From assembly GCF_019145495.1 (NCBI RefSeq), contig NZ_JAHSTU010000002.1, forward strand, positions 853,135-917,134: a DNA stretch of 64,000 nt. The letters run 5' to 3'. Of this stretch, positions 24,043-32,975 are shown piece by piece. A model generated the notes under the pieces. It did no database searches. It saw only the letters and a list, made by a program, of their open reading frames with translations, and was not told where the DNA came from. Within the stretch, counting starts at the first letter, position 1. Each line of letters opens with the position of its first letter. The position numbers and the translations under genes were made by a program. Source of the DNA: Pseudomonas azerbaijanoccidentalis. GTDB taxonomy: Bacteria; Pseudomonadota; Gammaproteobacteria; Pseudomonadales; Pseudomonadaceae.

Positions 24043-26469
24043 GTGGACTTCACCGCACGCAAACGCCAGGGCTGGCATTTTTCACTCAAGCAAAACCTGG
24101 CTGGCGCAGTGGTTCAAGGCATCGCCTGCATGACGGCAACCGCTCCGATGCTGATGCTGCCGAACTGGGCAGTCGCCGCCGAACAAACGCAGCAGGACTT
24201 CGACATTCCCGCCGGACCGCTCGCACCGGCACTGGCCCGTTTTGGCCAGACCGCGCACATCCTGCTTTCCTACTCCACGTCACTGACCGACGGGCGTACG
24301 ACGTCGGGGCTCAAGGGGCGTTACGCAACGGATCATGGCCTGGCGATCCTGCTTGCCGGCACCGGGCTGGAGAGCAGCCAAGGTGACAATGGCAACTACT
24401 CGCTGCACGCCAGTGTCGGCGATGCATTGCAGCTGGGCGCGGTGTCGATTTCCGGTAAGGCGCCGGGTTCGATTACCGAAGGCACCGGCCTTTACACCAC
24501 CTACTCGTCCAGTAGCTCGACGCGCCTGAACCTCACCCCGCGGGAAACCCCGCAATCGCTGACCGTCATGACTCGCCAGCGTCTGGACGACCAGCGCCTG
24601 ACCAACCTCACCGATGCCATGGAAGCCACGCCCGGCATCACGGTCGTGCGCGATGGCCTGGGGTCCGAGACCGACGCCTACTGGTCGCGCGGCTTTGCGA
24701 TCCAGAACTATGAAATCGATGGCGTTCCCACCAATACCCGCCTGGACAACTATGCGCAAAGCATGGCGATGTACGACCGCATCGAAGTGGTACGCGGCGC
24801 CACCGGCTTGATCAGCGGCATGGGCAACCCGAGCGCGACCATCAACCTGATCCGCAAACGCCCGACCGCCGAAGCGCAGGCCAGCATCACGGGCGAGGCC
24901 GGCAATTGGGATCGCTACGGCACGGGGTTCGACGTGTCCGGGCCGCTGACCGAAACGGGCAACGTTCGCGGACGATTCGTCGCCGACTACAAAACCGAAA
25001 AAGCCTGGATCGACCGCTACAACCTGCAATCGCAATTGATCTACGGCATCACCGAGTTCGATCTGACCGAAGACACGTTGTTGACCATGGGTTTCAGCTA
25101 TCAACGCACCGACGTCGACTCGCCGTTGCGCTCCGGCCTGCCCACGCGTTTCAGTACCGGCGAACGCACCAACCTCAAACGCTCGATCAACGCAGCACCG
25201 GACTGGTCGTATAACGATCACGAGCAGACCAGTTTCTTCACCTCCATCGAGCAGCAATTGGGCAATGGCTGGAGCGGCAAGATTGAACTGACCCACGCCG
25301 AAAACAAATTCGACGAGCTGTTCAACTTCGCCATGGGCGATCTCAACAAGGATGGCAGCGGTCTTTCGCAATTGCCGGTGCGCTTCTCCGGCACGCCGCG
25401 CCAGGACAACCTCGACCTATACGTCACCGGCCCGTTCGGCCTGTTCGGCCGCGAGCACGAACTGATCACCGGCATGACCTTGTCCAAGTACAAGGAGAAC
25501 GTACCGGGCTGGGGTGGCTGGCGTTACGACTACGCCGGGTCCCCGGCAGGTGCCATCGACAACCTCTACAACTGGGACGGCAACTCTGCCAAACCGGCCT
25601 TCACCGAGAGCGGCAAATCGTCGATCGACGAAGACCAGTACGCCGCTTACCTGACCTCGCGTTTCAGCGTCATGGATGACCTGAGCCTGATCCTCGGCAG
25701 CCGCGTGATCAACTGGAAGCGCGACACTTCGGACCGCCCTTACGGCGGCGAGGAAACCGAGGTCAATCGTGAAGAAAACGGTGTGTTCATTCCCTACGCC
25801 GGTGTGGTCTATGACCTGAACGACACCTGGTCGGTGTACGCCAGCTACACCAAGATCTTCAACCCGCAAGCCTCGTGGGTCACCGACGAAGACAACAAAC
25901 CCCTCGACCCGATGGAAGGCAAAGGCTACGAGATCGGCATCAAGGGCACACACCTGGACGGCAAGCTCAACTCCAGCCTGGCGCTGTTCAAACTGGAGCA
26001 GGACAACCTGGCGATCTGGCAACACGACAACGTCTACAGCGCCGAACAGGACACCACCTCCAAAGGCATCGAAATGGAGCTGAACGGCGAACTGGCCGAA
26101 GGCTGGCAGGCGTCTGCCGGGTATGCGTACTCGGTCACCACCGATGCCGACGACCAGCGCATCAGCACCAACCTGCCGCGCAATAGCGTGAAGACCTTCA
26201 GCACCTATCGCCTGCATGGGCCGCTGGACAAAATCACCCTGGGTGGCGGCGTGAACTGGCAGAGCAAAGTGGGCGCCGACCTGCACACCTTCAGCCAGGG
26301 CAGCTACGCGGTCGCCAACCTGTTGGCGCGCTATGACATCAGCCACAACCTCAGTGCGTCGGTGAATCTGAACAACGTATTCGACCGCGAGTATTACAGC
26401 CAGTCCGGCCTGTACGGTGTCTACGGCGCCCCGCGCAATGTGATGACAAGTTTCAAGTACAACTTCTGA
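24043..26469 (+). CDS. TonB-dependent siderophore receptor with signalling domain
   Basis: An 808-residue outer-membrane receptor, likely for a ferric siderophore. A signal peptide (about 1-46) is followed by an STN signalling domain (about 52-125, QQDFDIPAGPLAPALARF), a plug (about 165-280 with VRGATGLISGMGNPSATINLIRKRP) and a 22-strand barrel ending in Phe (FKYNF). The STN domain pairs with FecR for surface signalling. It starts with GTG at 24043 behind GGGGA. It looks closest to the ferripyoverdine/FpvA class, but the substrate cannot be read from sequence. Confidence 0.93.
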   Translation: MDFTARKRQGWHFSLKQNLAGAVVQGIACMTATAPMLMLPNWAVAAEQTQQDFDIPAGPLAPALARFGQTAHILLSYSTSLTDGRTTSGLKGRYATDHGLAILLAGTGLESSQGDNGNYSLHASVGDALQLGAVSISGKAPGSITEGTGLYTTYSSSSSTRLNLTPRETPQSLTVMTRQRLDDQRLTNLTDAMEATPGITVVRDGLGSETDAYWSRGFAIQNYEIDGVPTNTRLDNYAQSMAMYDRIEVVRGATGLISGMGNPSATINLIRKRPTAEAQASITGEAGNWDRYGTGFDVSGPLTETGNVRGRFVADYKTEKAWIDRYNLQSQLIYGITEFDLTEDTLLTMGFSYQRTDVDSPLRSGLPTRFSTGERTNLKRSINAAPDWSYNDHEQTSFFTSIEQQLGNGWSGKIELTHAENKFDELFNFAMGDLNKDGSGLSQLPVRFSGTPRQDNLDLYVTGPFGLFGREHELITGMTLSKYKENVPGWGGWRYDYAGSPAGAIDNLYNWDGNSAKPAFTESGKSSIDEDQYAAYLTSRFSVMDDLSLILGSRVINWKRDTSDRPYGGEETEVNREENGVFIPYAGVVYDLNDTWSVYASYTKIFNPQASWVTDEDNKPLDPMEGKGYEIGIKGTHLDGKLNSSLALFKLEQDNLAIWQHDNVYSAEQDTTSKGIEMELNGELAEGWQASAGYAYSVTTDADDQRISTNLPRNSVKTFSTYRLHGPLDKITLGGGVNWQSKVGADLHTFSQGSYAVANLLARYDISHNLSASVNLNNVFDREYYSQSGLYGVYGAPRNVMTSFKYNF

Positions 26470-26604
26470 TATCCGGTGGATTCGCTGGGTGCACGCAGCG
26501 CTTCTGGCTTGCGCCGCCCATCGGCAGGCAGATGAACTTTTCTTCACCCCACCGCCGCGCGCCAACCTGTACATTTGCCTCGCTCATTCAAGAAACTACG
26601 GTTT

Positions 26605-26632
26605 GCCCGCCCTCCCGCGGGCTTTTTTTTGC
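26605..26632 (+). terminator. Rho-independent terminator after the receptor gene
   Basis: GCCCGC, a short C-rich loop and GCGGGC followed by eight T residues. It lies 135 bases after the receptor stop codon and before the acetyltransferase gene. Confidence 0.75.
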
Positions 26633-26674
26633 CTGTAGATTGCTCGTCATTCGCAACCTGATCCGGAGCGCCGA

Positions 26675-27262
26675 ATGACGATCTTCACCCTACCCTGCAA
26701 ACGCCTGAACCTGGCCGTCCTCAGTCCGAGCCAGGCTTCGCTGGAAGGCGACTTCTACCTGCGAAACCAGGCACACCTCGCGCCGTGGTCACCGATCCGT
26801 GCAGACGATTACTACACACCGGAAAAAATCCGCTCACGCCTCGCGCAGCAAGCCATGGCGTTTGAAGAGGGCTATGCGGTGCACTTCGCTGTGCTCGATC
26901 GCGACAGCGGCCAGATGATCGGCGCGTGCAATTTCAGCGGTATCGTTCGCGGGGCGTTCCAGTCCTGTTATCTGGGCTATCACATCGACCATGGCCATCA
27001 AGGCCAAGGCCTGATGCACGAAGCCGTGGACGCGGGCATTCGCTACATGTTCGAAACGCTGAACCTTCACCGGATCATGGCCAACTACATCCCCGGCAAC
27101 GAACGCAGTGCGCGGTTGCTGGAGCGTCTGGGATTTGCACGTGAAGGCTATGCCAAGGCGTATCTGAACATCGATGGACGATGGCAGGATCACGTGCTGA
27201 CGGCGCGGGTCAGCACGGTGTGGGAAGACCCGGACCGGCAATGGTCGCGCAGCCTGGGTTGA
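26675..27262 (+). CDS. RimJ-like GNAT N-acetyltransferase
   Basis: A 195-residue GNAT acetyltransferase of the RimJ/RimL type. It has the acetyl-CoA loop region YHIDHGHQGQGLMHEAVDAG and the conserved ANYIPGNERSARLLERLGF. RimJ acetylates the N-terminus of ribosomal protein S5, but many homologues have other targets. GGAGCGCCGA precedes the ATG. It is monocistronic and convergent with the PAP2 gene. Confidence 0.85.
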   Translation: MTIFTLPCKRLNLAVLSPSQASLEGDFYLRNQAHLAPWSPIRADDYYTPEKIRSRLAQQAMAFEEGYAVHFAVLDRDSGQMIGACNFSGIVRGAFQSCYLGYHIDHGHQGQGLMHEAVDAGIRYMFETLNLHRIMANYIPGNERSARLLERLGFAREGYAKAYLNIDGRWQDHVLTARVSTVWEDPDRQWSRSLG

Positions 27263-27284
27263 TTCATCTGTGTGCCGGGGCGCC

Positions 27285-28127
27285 CTACTGTAGGAGCGAG
27301 CCTGCTCGCGATGGCGTCGGCTCAGTCGATAAAGACCTCGCCTGAATCACCGGCGTCTCCAGCCGCGTCCGTCCATAAAACGCCAGCGCTGTCAGCAAGC
27401 ATGCCAGCCAGACGACGATGCCGGCCCAGAACGTGTGGGACATGTAGTGCCAACCCTGCAGCACCCGCGTAGTGCCGTAGACGAATCCCAGCGCCAGCGA
27501 GCCGTAAAGGACGGCCTTGGAATAACGCCAGCGATAACGCCGCGCCACGAAGTACAGCGCCAACATGGTGAAACCACCCGACGCATGCCCACCCGGCCAG
27601 CAACGGCCGTCACCGGCGACCTTCAGCAAATCAAAGTTTTCGTACCATTCCTTATGTTCGATCTTGCCGCCGTACTGGGTCGTTTCAATCGGGCAGTACA
27701 CGCTGGTGTGGCCCTTGAGGTAGTGGATCACCCCAGTGCTGATGGAAAACGCGAACACCACGTAGAGAAAATCCCGCCGATGCTTGCTGGCGAACCGCAG
27801 CACGGGTGCCACTTTGATTCGCTCCAGAAACGCGATGATTTTCGGATGTTTTTCCGCCTTCAGGCGTGGCCAGAGAAACGACAGCAAAGCGCCAAGGATT
27901 GCGATCTCGCCGGTCCAGTTCGGAATGATCCTGGCCCATTTGTGCGTGATCTTCTCGAACAGGTGCACATGGTCCAGCGGGAACGTTTGCGTCACCGGGT
28001 CAAAAAAAAGATTGTTGAAGGCGATGTCGATTCTGGTCAGATCGAACATCAGGAACACCACCACCGCACAGGCCAACGGGATGCCGAAATTGACCGCATA
28101 AAAGTCAACACGCGAGCGTGAATTCAT
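27285..28127 (-). CDS. PAP2-family lipid phosphatase, inner membrane
   Basis: A 280-residue membrane protein with about five to six hydrophobic helices. PAP2 motifs are visible: KGHTSVYCP (motif 1 region), the central WPGGHASGGFTM with the catalytic His (PSGH-like), and the last motif RVLQGWHYMSHTFW. It should dephosphorylate a lipid phosphate such as a lipid A, undecaprenyl or phosphatidyl phosphate on the periplasmic face. The start at 28127 has GAGGAT before it and overlaps the upstream phosphatase stop (ATGA). The last nine or so codons are supplied by a REP element. Confidence 0.87.
   Translation of the reverse strand: MNSRSRVDFYAVNFGIPLACAVVVFLMFDLTRIDIAFNNLFFDPVTQTFPLDHVHLFEKITHKWARIIPNWTGEIAILGALLSFLWPRLKAEKHPKIIAFLERIKVAPVLRFASKHRRDFLYVVFAFSISTGVIHYLKGHTSVYCPIETTQYGGKIEHKEWYENFDLLKVAGDGRCWPGGHASGGFTMLALYFVARRYRWRYSKAVLYGSLALGFVYGTTRVLQGWHYMSHTFWAGIVVWLACLLTALAFYGRTRLETPVIQARSLSTEPTPSRAGSLLQ
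27291..27316. repeat. REP element inside the 3' end of the PAP2 gene
   Basis: The Pseudomonas REP core (taggagcgagcctgctcgcg and the following atggcg). It forms an imperfect hairpin and is read through by the PAP2 reading frame to give the tail TPSRAGSLLQ. Confidence 0.85.
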
Positions 28128-28816
28128 AGGATCCTCACCGATCGCCAGTCCGAAGCTTCGATCAGGCCGAGCATGCGCGGCGCTTGCTCCTGCGCCGCCG
28201 TGATGAACATCGCTGCGCCATAGCCCGGTGTCGAGTTCGACAGCTTGAGGTCTTTTTCCAATTGCCCCATGCATTCGCTGTGGGTCACCAGAATCAGGTT
28301 GCGCCCGGCGACCTTGTGCGCCAGCGCATCACGCAACATCGTGCCCTTGCAATTGACCAGCCAGTCGTCACCGCTGCCGACCTTGTTGAACATGTACCCG
28401 GCCGTTTGCGCCGTACGCATCACCGGGCTGTTGTAAATATCGGCATGGTCGAGCCCCAGTTGTTCGAATCGAGCACCGACGGCCACCGCTACGCTGCGCG
28501 AACGGTCGGTGATGCCATCGTGGCCGACCAGGCAAGCGGCACGGGAGTGATCACAGCGCTCGACGTGGCGCACCAGCACAATCACGTCGCCCTTGGCCCA
28601 TTCCGACAGCATGGCGCGGGCACCCGCGACATTGCCGTGGGCCAGGTCCGGCACGCCGGCTGGCCGCAACAGAAACACCGTGAGCGGGACCACCAACAGC
28701 GCCGAGGCCAGTACCACCGCCGCATTGCGATAACGGGCAAAACGGCTCAGATCGATCGAGCGGCTTACACCGAACAGACTCAGTCTCAATTCCACATCAA
28801 GCCGCCTCACCGGCAT
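28124..28816 (-). CDS. Membrane-anchored histidine phosphatase (Ais-like)
   Basis: A 230-residue protein with one N-terminal membrane helix (about 30-50) and a histidine-phosphatase domain. It has the RHG-type catalytic motif in the variant form VLVRHVERCDHS (about 80-91) and the second histidine in LVTHSECMG. Ais, the LPS heptose phosphatase, shares this layout, so action on an envelope phosphate is likely. The stop overlaps the start of the PAP2 gene, so the two phosphatases are co-translated. A GTG start at VELRLS with GAGGCGG before it is an alternative to the ATG at 28816. Confidence 0.75.
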   Translation of the reverse strand: MPVRRLDVELRLSLFGVSRSIDLSRFARYRNAAVVLASALLVVPLTVFLLRPAGVPDLAHGNVAGARAMLSEWAKGDVIVLVRHVERCDHSRAACLVGHDGITDRSRSVAVAVGARFEQLGLDHADIYNSPVMRTAQTAGYMFNKVGSGDDWLVNCKGTMLRDALAHKVAGRNLILVTHSECMGQLEKDLKLSNSTPGYGAAMFITAAQEQAPRMLGLIEASDWRSVRIL

Positions 28817-29035
28817 GCAACCTTTGATTCAATGCCACGAGGGTAAAGAGGCCGACGTCGGTAGCCAGTGAAACGCATGTGAAAAAAACCTTGTTACACA
28901 ACCCCGCCGACAAAATCCTTTCAGCTCTCGCGATTGCTGCCGATACAGACCGTCTACACCGCATGCTGGCCCCCAAAAACAACAATCTTCCAGCCAACCG
29001 ACGATCAAGAAGCACACGTTCCTGGAGGAATTTTG

Positions 29036-30955
29036 ATGAATAGCTGGTTCGGCAATATCAGCGTGAACCTGAAACTGGGCCTGGGGTTTGGCCTGGTACT
29101 GGCCTTGACCTGCGTGCTCGCCCTGACCGGCTGGACCAGCCTGGGCAGCCTGATCGACCGTAGCAACTGGATGAGTGACATCACCCAGCTCAACGCCGGC
29201 CTGACCAAGCTGCGTGTGGTGCGCCTGCAATACATGCTGGCCAACGGCGACGAAACCATCGCACAGAACGTGCAAACCACTCTCGAAGCGTTTTCGGCTC
29301 AGCAGCAAGCGTTGCTGGTGAAGTTCAAGAGCCCGGAAAACCTCAAGCTGCTCAGGGAGCAAGGCACCGTCATCGATGCCTACAAAACATCCCTGAACAA
29401 AATGCGCGGCGCCTACCGCGCCGGCAACAGCGCGCGCGACGTCATGACCGACAATGCCGAAACGGCCAATACGCTGATCAACGACATCAACACCCGCGTA
29501 CAGCAAATGCCGCTGAGCGACCAACGCTTCGAACAGTTCCAGGCCATCACTGCTGCCAAGGAAGCTTTTCTGCTGGCACGCTACGAAGTGCGTGGCTATA
29601 CCGCCACCACCAACGCCGAGACTGAACAAAAAGCTGTCGCGCAACTCGACCGGGCGATTGCCAGCGTGAAATCCCTCAACGCCCAGTTCGCTGATGTGCA
29701 GCCAGACGCCTTGCGTCAATTGGAAAGCGCCTTGGCCAGTTACCGCAGCGCGTTGCAGGCCTACAAGACCGCAAACAGCGATGTCGTGCAGGCGCGCAAG
29801 GAAATGACCGACCAGGGTGCGGCCATCGTCAGCCTGAGCGAGCAGCTGTATCAGATCCAGCTGGACCGTCGTGACGCTGAAAGCGCCAAGGCCCGCACCC
29901 TGCAATTGGGCAGCACGCTGCTGGCCTTGTTGGTGGGCATCATTGCGGCCGTGCTCATCACCCGACAGATCACCGGCCCATTGCGTGACACCCTGGCGGT
30001 GGTCGATCGCATCGCCAGCGGCGACCTGTCCCAGGACGTCAAGGTCACCCGCCGCGATGAACTCGGCGTATTGCAGCAAGGCATTGCGCGCATGGGCGTG
30101 ACCCTGCGCGACTTGATCAGCGGCATCCGCGACGGCGTCACACAGATCGCCAGCGCCGCCGAAGAACTGTCGGCCGTCACCGAGCAAACCAGCGCCGGGG
30201 TCAACAGCCAGAAAATCGAGACCGATCAGGTCGCCACGGCGATGCACGAGATGACCGCCACCGTGCAGGAAGTCGCGCGCAACGCCGAGCAAGCGTCGCA
30301 AGCTGCCGCTGCGGCCGATGGCGAAGCCCGTGAAGGTGACAAGGTGGTTGGCGAAGCCATCGCGCAGATCGAACGCCTGGCCAGCGAAGTCGTGCGTTCC
30401 ACTGAAGCCATGAGCGTGCTGCAACAGGAAAGCGACAAGATCGGCAGCGTTATGGACGTGATCAAGGCCGTGGCCGAACAGACCAACCTGCTGGCGCTCA
30501 ACGCAGCGATTGAAGCGGCCCGCGCCGGTGAAGCCGGACGTGGTTTTGCCGTGGTGGCCGACGAAGTCCGTGGCCTGGCCCAGCGCACGCAAAAATCCAC
30601 CGAAGAAATCGAAGGCCTGGTGGCCGGTTTGCAGAATGGGACGCAGCAAGTGGCGACGGTGATGAACAACAGCCGCACCCTGACCGACAGCAGTGTCGCG
30701 CTGACCCGCAAGGCTGGTGCCTCACTGGAAAGCATCACCCGCACGGTGTCCAACATCCAGTCGATGAACCAGCAGATCGCCGCTGCCGCCGAACAGCAAA
30801 GCGCCGTGGCCGAAGAAATCAGCCGCAGCATCATCAACGTGCGCGACGTGTCGGAACAGACTGCCGCCGCCAGCGACGAGACCGCCGCGTCCAGCGTTGA
30901 ACTGGCGCGGTTGGGAAATCAGTTGCAGCAGATGGTGAGTCACTTCCGCGTTTGA
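29036..30955 (+). CDS. Methyl-accepting chemotaxis protein, HBM type
   Basis: A 639-residue chemoreceptor. TM1 is at about 10-32, followed by a long helical periplasmic domain (about 35-285) of the helical bimodular (McpS-like) kind. TM2 is at about 288-308, HAMP at about 310-360, and the cytoplasmic signalling hairpin has the conserved tip [32 protein letters not shown]. McpS-like HBM receptors bind organic acids such as TCA intermediates. The start is set by CTGGAGGAATTTTG; an upstream extension of the frame is rejected. It is monocistronic. Confidence 0.92.
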   Translation: MNSWFGNISVNLKLGLGFGLVLALTCVLALTGWTSLGSLIDRSNWMSDITQLNAGLTKLRVVRLQYMLANGDETIAQNVQTTLEAFSAQQQALLVKFKSPENLKLLREQGTVIDAYKTSLNKMRGAYRAGNSARDVMTDNAETANTLINDINTRVQQMPLSDQRFEQFQAITAAKEAFLLARYEVRGYTATTNAETEQKAVAQLDRAIASVKSLNAQFADVQPDALRQLESALASYRSALQAYKTANSDVVQARKEMTDQGAAIVSLSEQLYQIQLDRRDAESAKARTLQLGSTLLALLVGIIAAVLITRQITGPLRDTLAVVDRIASGDLSQDVKVTRRDELGVLQQGIARMGVTLRDLISGIRDGVTQIASAAEELSAVTEQTSAGVNSQKIETDQVATAMHEMTATVQEVARNAEQASQAAAAADGEAREGDKVVGEAIAQIERLASEVVRSTEAMSVLQQESDKIGSVMDVIKAVAEQTNLLALNAAIEAARAGEAGRGFAVVADEVRGLAQRTQKSTEEIEGLVAGLQNGTQQVATVMNNSRTLTDSSVALTRKAGASLESITRTVSNIQSMNQQIAAAAEQQSAVAEEISRSIINVRDVSEQTAAASDETAASSVELARLGNQLQQMVSHFRV

Positions 30956-30984
30956 CGCTCGGTCAGCGCTGAATCACAAAACCA

Positions 30985-31052
30985 ATCGCGGGCAAGCCCG
31001 CTCCCACAGGCTCAGTGAGTACCTTGTGGGAGCGAGCCTGCTCGGATAGCGG
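30985..31052. repeat. Pair of inverted REP elements
   Basis: atcgcgggcaagcccgctcc (30985 on) and, inverted, ttgtgggagcgagcctgctc (31025 on) lie between the chemoreceptor gene and the toxin gene. This BIME-like pair may stabilise or end the chemoreceptor message. Confidence 0.85.
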
Positions 31053-31073
31053 TCTACAGGGCAATGAAGGGAC

Positions 31074-31493
31074 TCAAGCTTCCCACGGATTAATGACCTC
31101 CAGCCCGGAAAACTCAAAGTCCCGAACATTGCGGGTGGCAATCGGGGTTCCATGGCTTCGGCAAACAGCGGCAATTTGCGCATCAGCCATTGACGCCGCG
31201 CGCCCCTTCGCCTCACAACTCGCCACCAGCGTCGCGTACTCGACCGCAGCATGAACATCGAAAGGCAATATCCGACCGGCAAAGTCTTCTTCGAACATCG
31301 CCATTGCATGGGATTCAAGTTTTTGTTTGCGTTTGCCGGACGGAAGTCGAGCTATACCGTGAAGGATTTCTGCCACGGTCACAGCGCTGATGGCTAGTTC
31401 CATTGCAGGCTGGGCATCCACCCAGGCAAGCACCTGAGCGTCAGGCTCGACCCGCATGAACTCTGAAAGAACATTGGTATCGAGCACTATCAT
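31074..31493 (-). CDS. fitB: FitB/VapC-type PIN-domain toxin
   Basis: A 139-residue PIN-domain RNase toxin. The acidic active-site residues are visible: D5 in IVLDTNVLSE, E43 in TVAEILHGIA, D103 in SMADAQIAA and the late Asp in RNVRDFEFSGL. It ends with the family tail VINPWEA. Its start overlaps the antitoxin stop by four bases. It should cleave RNA when free of FitA. Confidence 0.88.
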   Translation of the reverse strand: MIVLDTNVLSEFMRVEPDAQVLAWVDAQPAMELAISAVTVAEILHGIARLPSGKRKQKLESHAMAMFEEDFAGRILPFDVHAAVEYATLVASCEAKGRAASMADAQIAAVCRSHGTPIATRNVRDFEFSGLEVINPWEA

Positions 31494-31735
31494 TCAGAGA
31501 AGTCCACTGCAGTCGCTTTCTCCTGCCGTGCAGACAACTCAAGCTCAACGCCACCGCAAGCACTGAACCTGCTACGAATTCTGCTGCCCAGACCTCCGGC
31601 ACGGTCGACGGTAGCCAAGGCTCTTCCGAGAATCAGGCGAGCTTCCTCTTCCATTGAATGCCCGTTGTGGGCGGCCGCAATGCGTAGCTGCTCTTTGATC
31701 TGATCATCGAGGTTTCGAATTGTGATACTGGCCAT
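31490..31735 (-). CDS. fitA: FitA-type ribbon-helix-helix antitoxin
   Basis: An 81-residue antitoxin starting MASITIRNLDDQIKEQLRIAA, the ribbon-helix-helix DNA-binding segment with the following GHSMEEEARLIL typical of FitA/StbC. The start at 31735 is supported by AGGAGG eight bases upstream; a longer frame to 31801 crosses the operator and is rejected. The acidic tail should insert into the FitB active site. Confidence 0.88.
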   Translation of the reverse strand: MASITIRNLDDQIKEQLRIAAAHNGHSMEEEARLILGRALATVDRAGGLGSRIRSRFSACGGVELELSARQEKATAVDFSE

Positions 31736-31742
31736 GATGCCT

Positions 31743-31772
31743 CCTGCAATCAGTGAAATCATTGATTGCAGG
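31743..31772. promoter_or_regulatory. Candidate FitAB operator
   Basis: CCTGCAATCA (31743-31752) and TGATTGCAGG (31763-31772) are perfect 10-base inverted arms with a 10-base spacer, immediately upstream of fitA. The left arm runs into its ribosome site. Known FitAB complexes bind an inverted repeat in their own promoter. Confidence 0.7.
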
Positions 31773-31893
31773 CTAGCACACCAAGGTTCGATAAAACTCA
31801 TTCAGGTGCCGAACGGCCAATCATGCCGCTTTCAAGATATGAACCCGCTATTTGACCAAGTTTGGCGCGAAGTTAAAAACAACTACAGATTAT

Positions 31894-32199
31894 TCAGTGT
31901 GAGAAATTTTCGATCTTGAACTGCCCCTCGGAAAAGGTCGCAATAATTTCCAATTCGCCGCCCATGGCTCGAATTTGGCTGCGTAAGGTGCTGATGTACA
32001 AATCTGTTCGCCGCTCCATTTTGGCGATCGATACCTGGTTAACGTGCAGCGCTTTGGCCAATGTGTTTTGGCTAAGTGCTTGTGCCTGACGCAGCTGGTG
32101 CAATGGCATTTCCGCCCGCAGTTTCTTGATCAATTCTTCGACGCGTGCTTGAGATTCAAGAGAACGATGCGCCACCAAGTCAGAGAATTTTTTAGCCAT
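31894..32199 (-). CDS. XRE-family antitoxin-like regulator, apparently orphan
   Basis: A 101-residue protein with a central helix-turn-helix (about 40-75, LSQNTLAKALHVNQVSIAKMERRTDLYISTLRSQIRAMGGELEI). The sequence is typical of XRE antitoxins paired with RelE/HigB-like toxins. The toxin gene normally precedes such antitoxins, but the roughly 290 bases upstream hold no open frame for one, and downstream lies the FitAB operator. It may have lost its toxin or act as a stand-alone regulator. GAGAG precedes the ATG. Confidence 0.75.
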   Translation of the reverse strand: MAKKFSDLVAHRSLESQARVEELIKKLRAEMPLHQLRQAQALSQNTLAKALHVNQVSIAKMERRTDLYISTLRSQIRAMGGELEIIATFSEGQFKIENFSH

Positions 32200-32439
32200 T
32201 TCCGTAGCTCTCTTTCTTCAAAATAGACCAAGAGAGCAACTGTATGGGTTGCGGGGCTCGTCGAACCGCCCTGATAACGGACTCAAATGTTAGCGATGAT
32301 TTCGGGTCGGCGCTGGACGTAATCGAGTGTCCGAAAGGGAATTACCTGCCGAAGGAAAACTTGATGGCGATGCGAGTAGCTGCTCCTGATTGCCCCTTGT
32401 AGGAGGCCAATGTGAGCTTGCTTGAAATGATATCCACCA

Positions 32440-32471
32440 GATCATTCCCACGCTCCCGCGCGGGAATGATC
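32440..32471. repeat. Inverted repeat of a dispersed Pseudomonas family
   Basis: GATCATTCCC (32440-32449) and GGGAATGATC (32462-32471) flank a GC-rich loop. The 'cattcccacgctcccgcg' type sequence is common between genes in fluorescent pseudomonads. It lies just after the glyoxalase stop. The rest of 32200-32487 shows nothing else I can identify. Confidence 0.6.
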
Positions 32472-32487
32472 AATAGCTATCTAAAGC

Positions 32488-32856
32488 TCAAACACTAATC
32501 GCATTGGTAAACACCAACCGATTACCAAACGGATCGCTAATGGTCATGTCCTGGCTGCCCCAAGGCATGGCCTGGATTTCTGGCCGGGCGAACGTGTATT
32601 CCTTGGCCAGCAGTTGCTGCTGGAAGGCTTCCAGTTCGTCGGTCTCGATGCGCAGGGCCGAGCCCGGTGTGGCGTCGCCGTGGTGTTCGGACAGGTGCAA
32701 CACGCATTCACCGCGGGAGATTTGCAGGTACAACGGGAAGTTGGCTTCAAAGCGGTGCTGCCAGTCGATCTTGAATCCGAGGAAGTCGACATAGAATTCA
32801 ACGGCCTTGATTTCATCGAAGATACGCAGGATCGGGGTGGTTTTGCCGAAGCTCAT
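32488..32856 (-). CDS. Glyoxalase/bleomycin-resistance superfamily protein
   Basis: A 122-residue single-domain VOC protein (beta-alpha-beta-beta-beta folds, AVEFYVDFLGFKIDWQHRFEANFPLYLQISRGECVLHLSEHHGD). It ends MTISDPFGNRLVFTN, the usual motif with GNR and the final strand. Members are dioxygenases, lyases or drug-binding proteins. The exact role is not predictable. GGGAGCAACTCG precedes the start. Monocistronic. Confidence 0.85.
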   Translation of the reverse strand: MSFGKTTPILRIFDEIKAVEFYVDFLGFKIDWQHRFEANFPLYLQISRGECVLHLSEHHGDATPGSALRIETDELEAFQQQLLAKEYTFARPEIQAMPWGSQDMTISDPFGNRLVFTNAISV

Positions 32857-32975
32857 CGAGTTGCTCCCAGACAGAAATAGCCCAGAGTGTAGCCGGGCTG
32901 TACGTCAGCAATTCGGCTTGTTGATGGCTTTCTTTAATCTCAATGTGCCATCACTGTGACGCGCTGCACGAATCT

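Noticed and set aside
28939..28945. GCCGATA resembling the -10 of a FliA (sigma-28) promoter upstream of the chemoreceptor
   Set aside because: No TAAA-like -35 is found at the required 15-base distance.
28829..30649. 606-codon open frame antisense to the chemoreceptor
   Set aside because: It mirrors the chemoreceptor gene in the other strand, has low-complexity composition and no domain. It is a shadow caused by high G+C codon bias.
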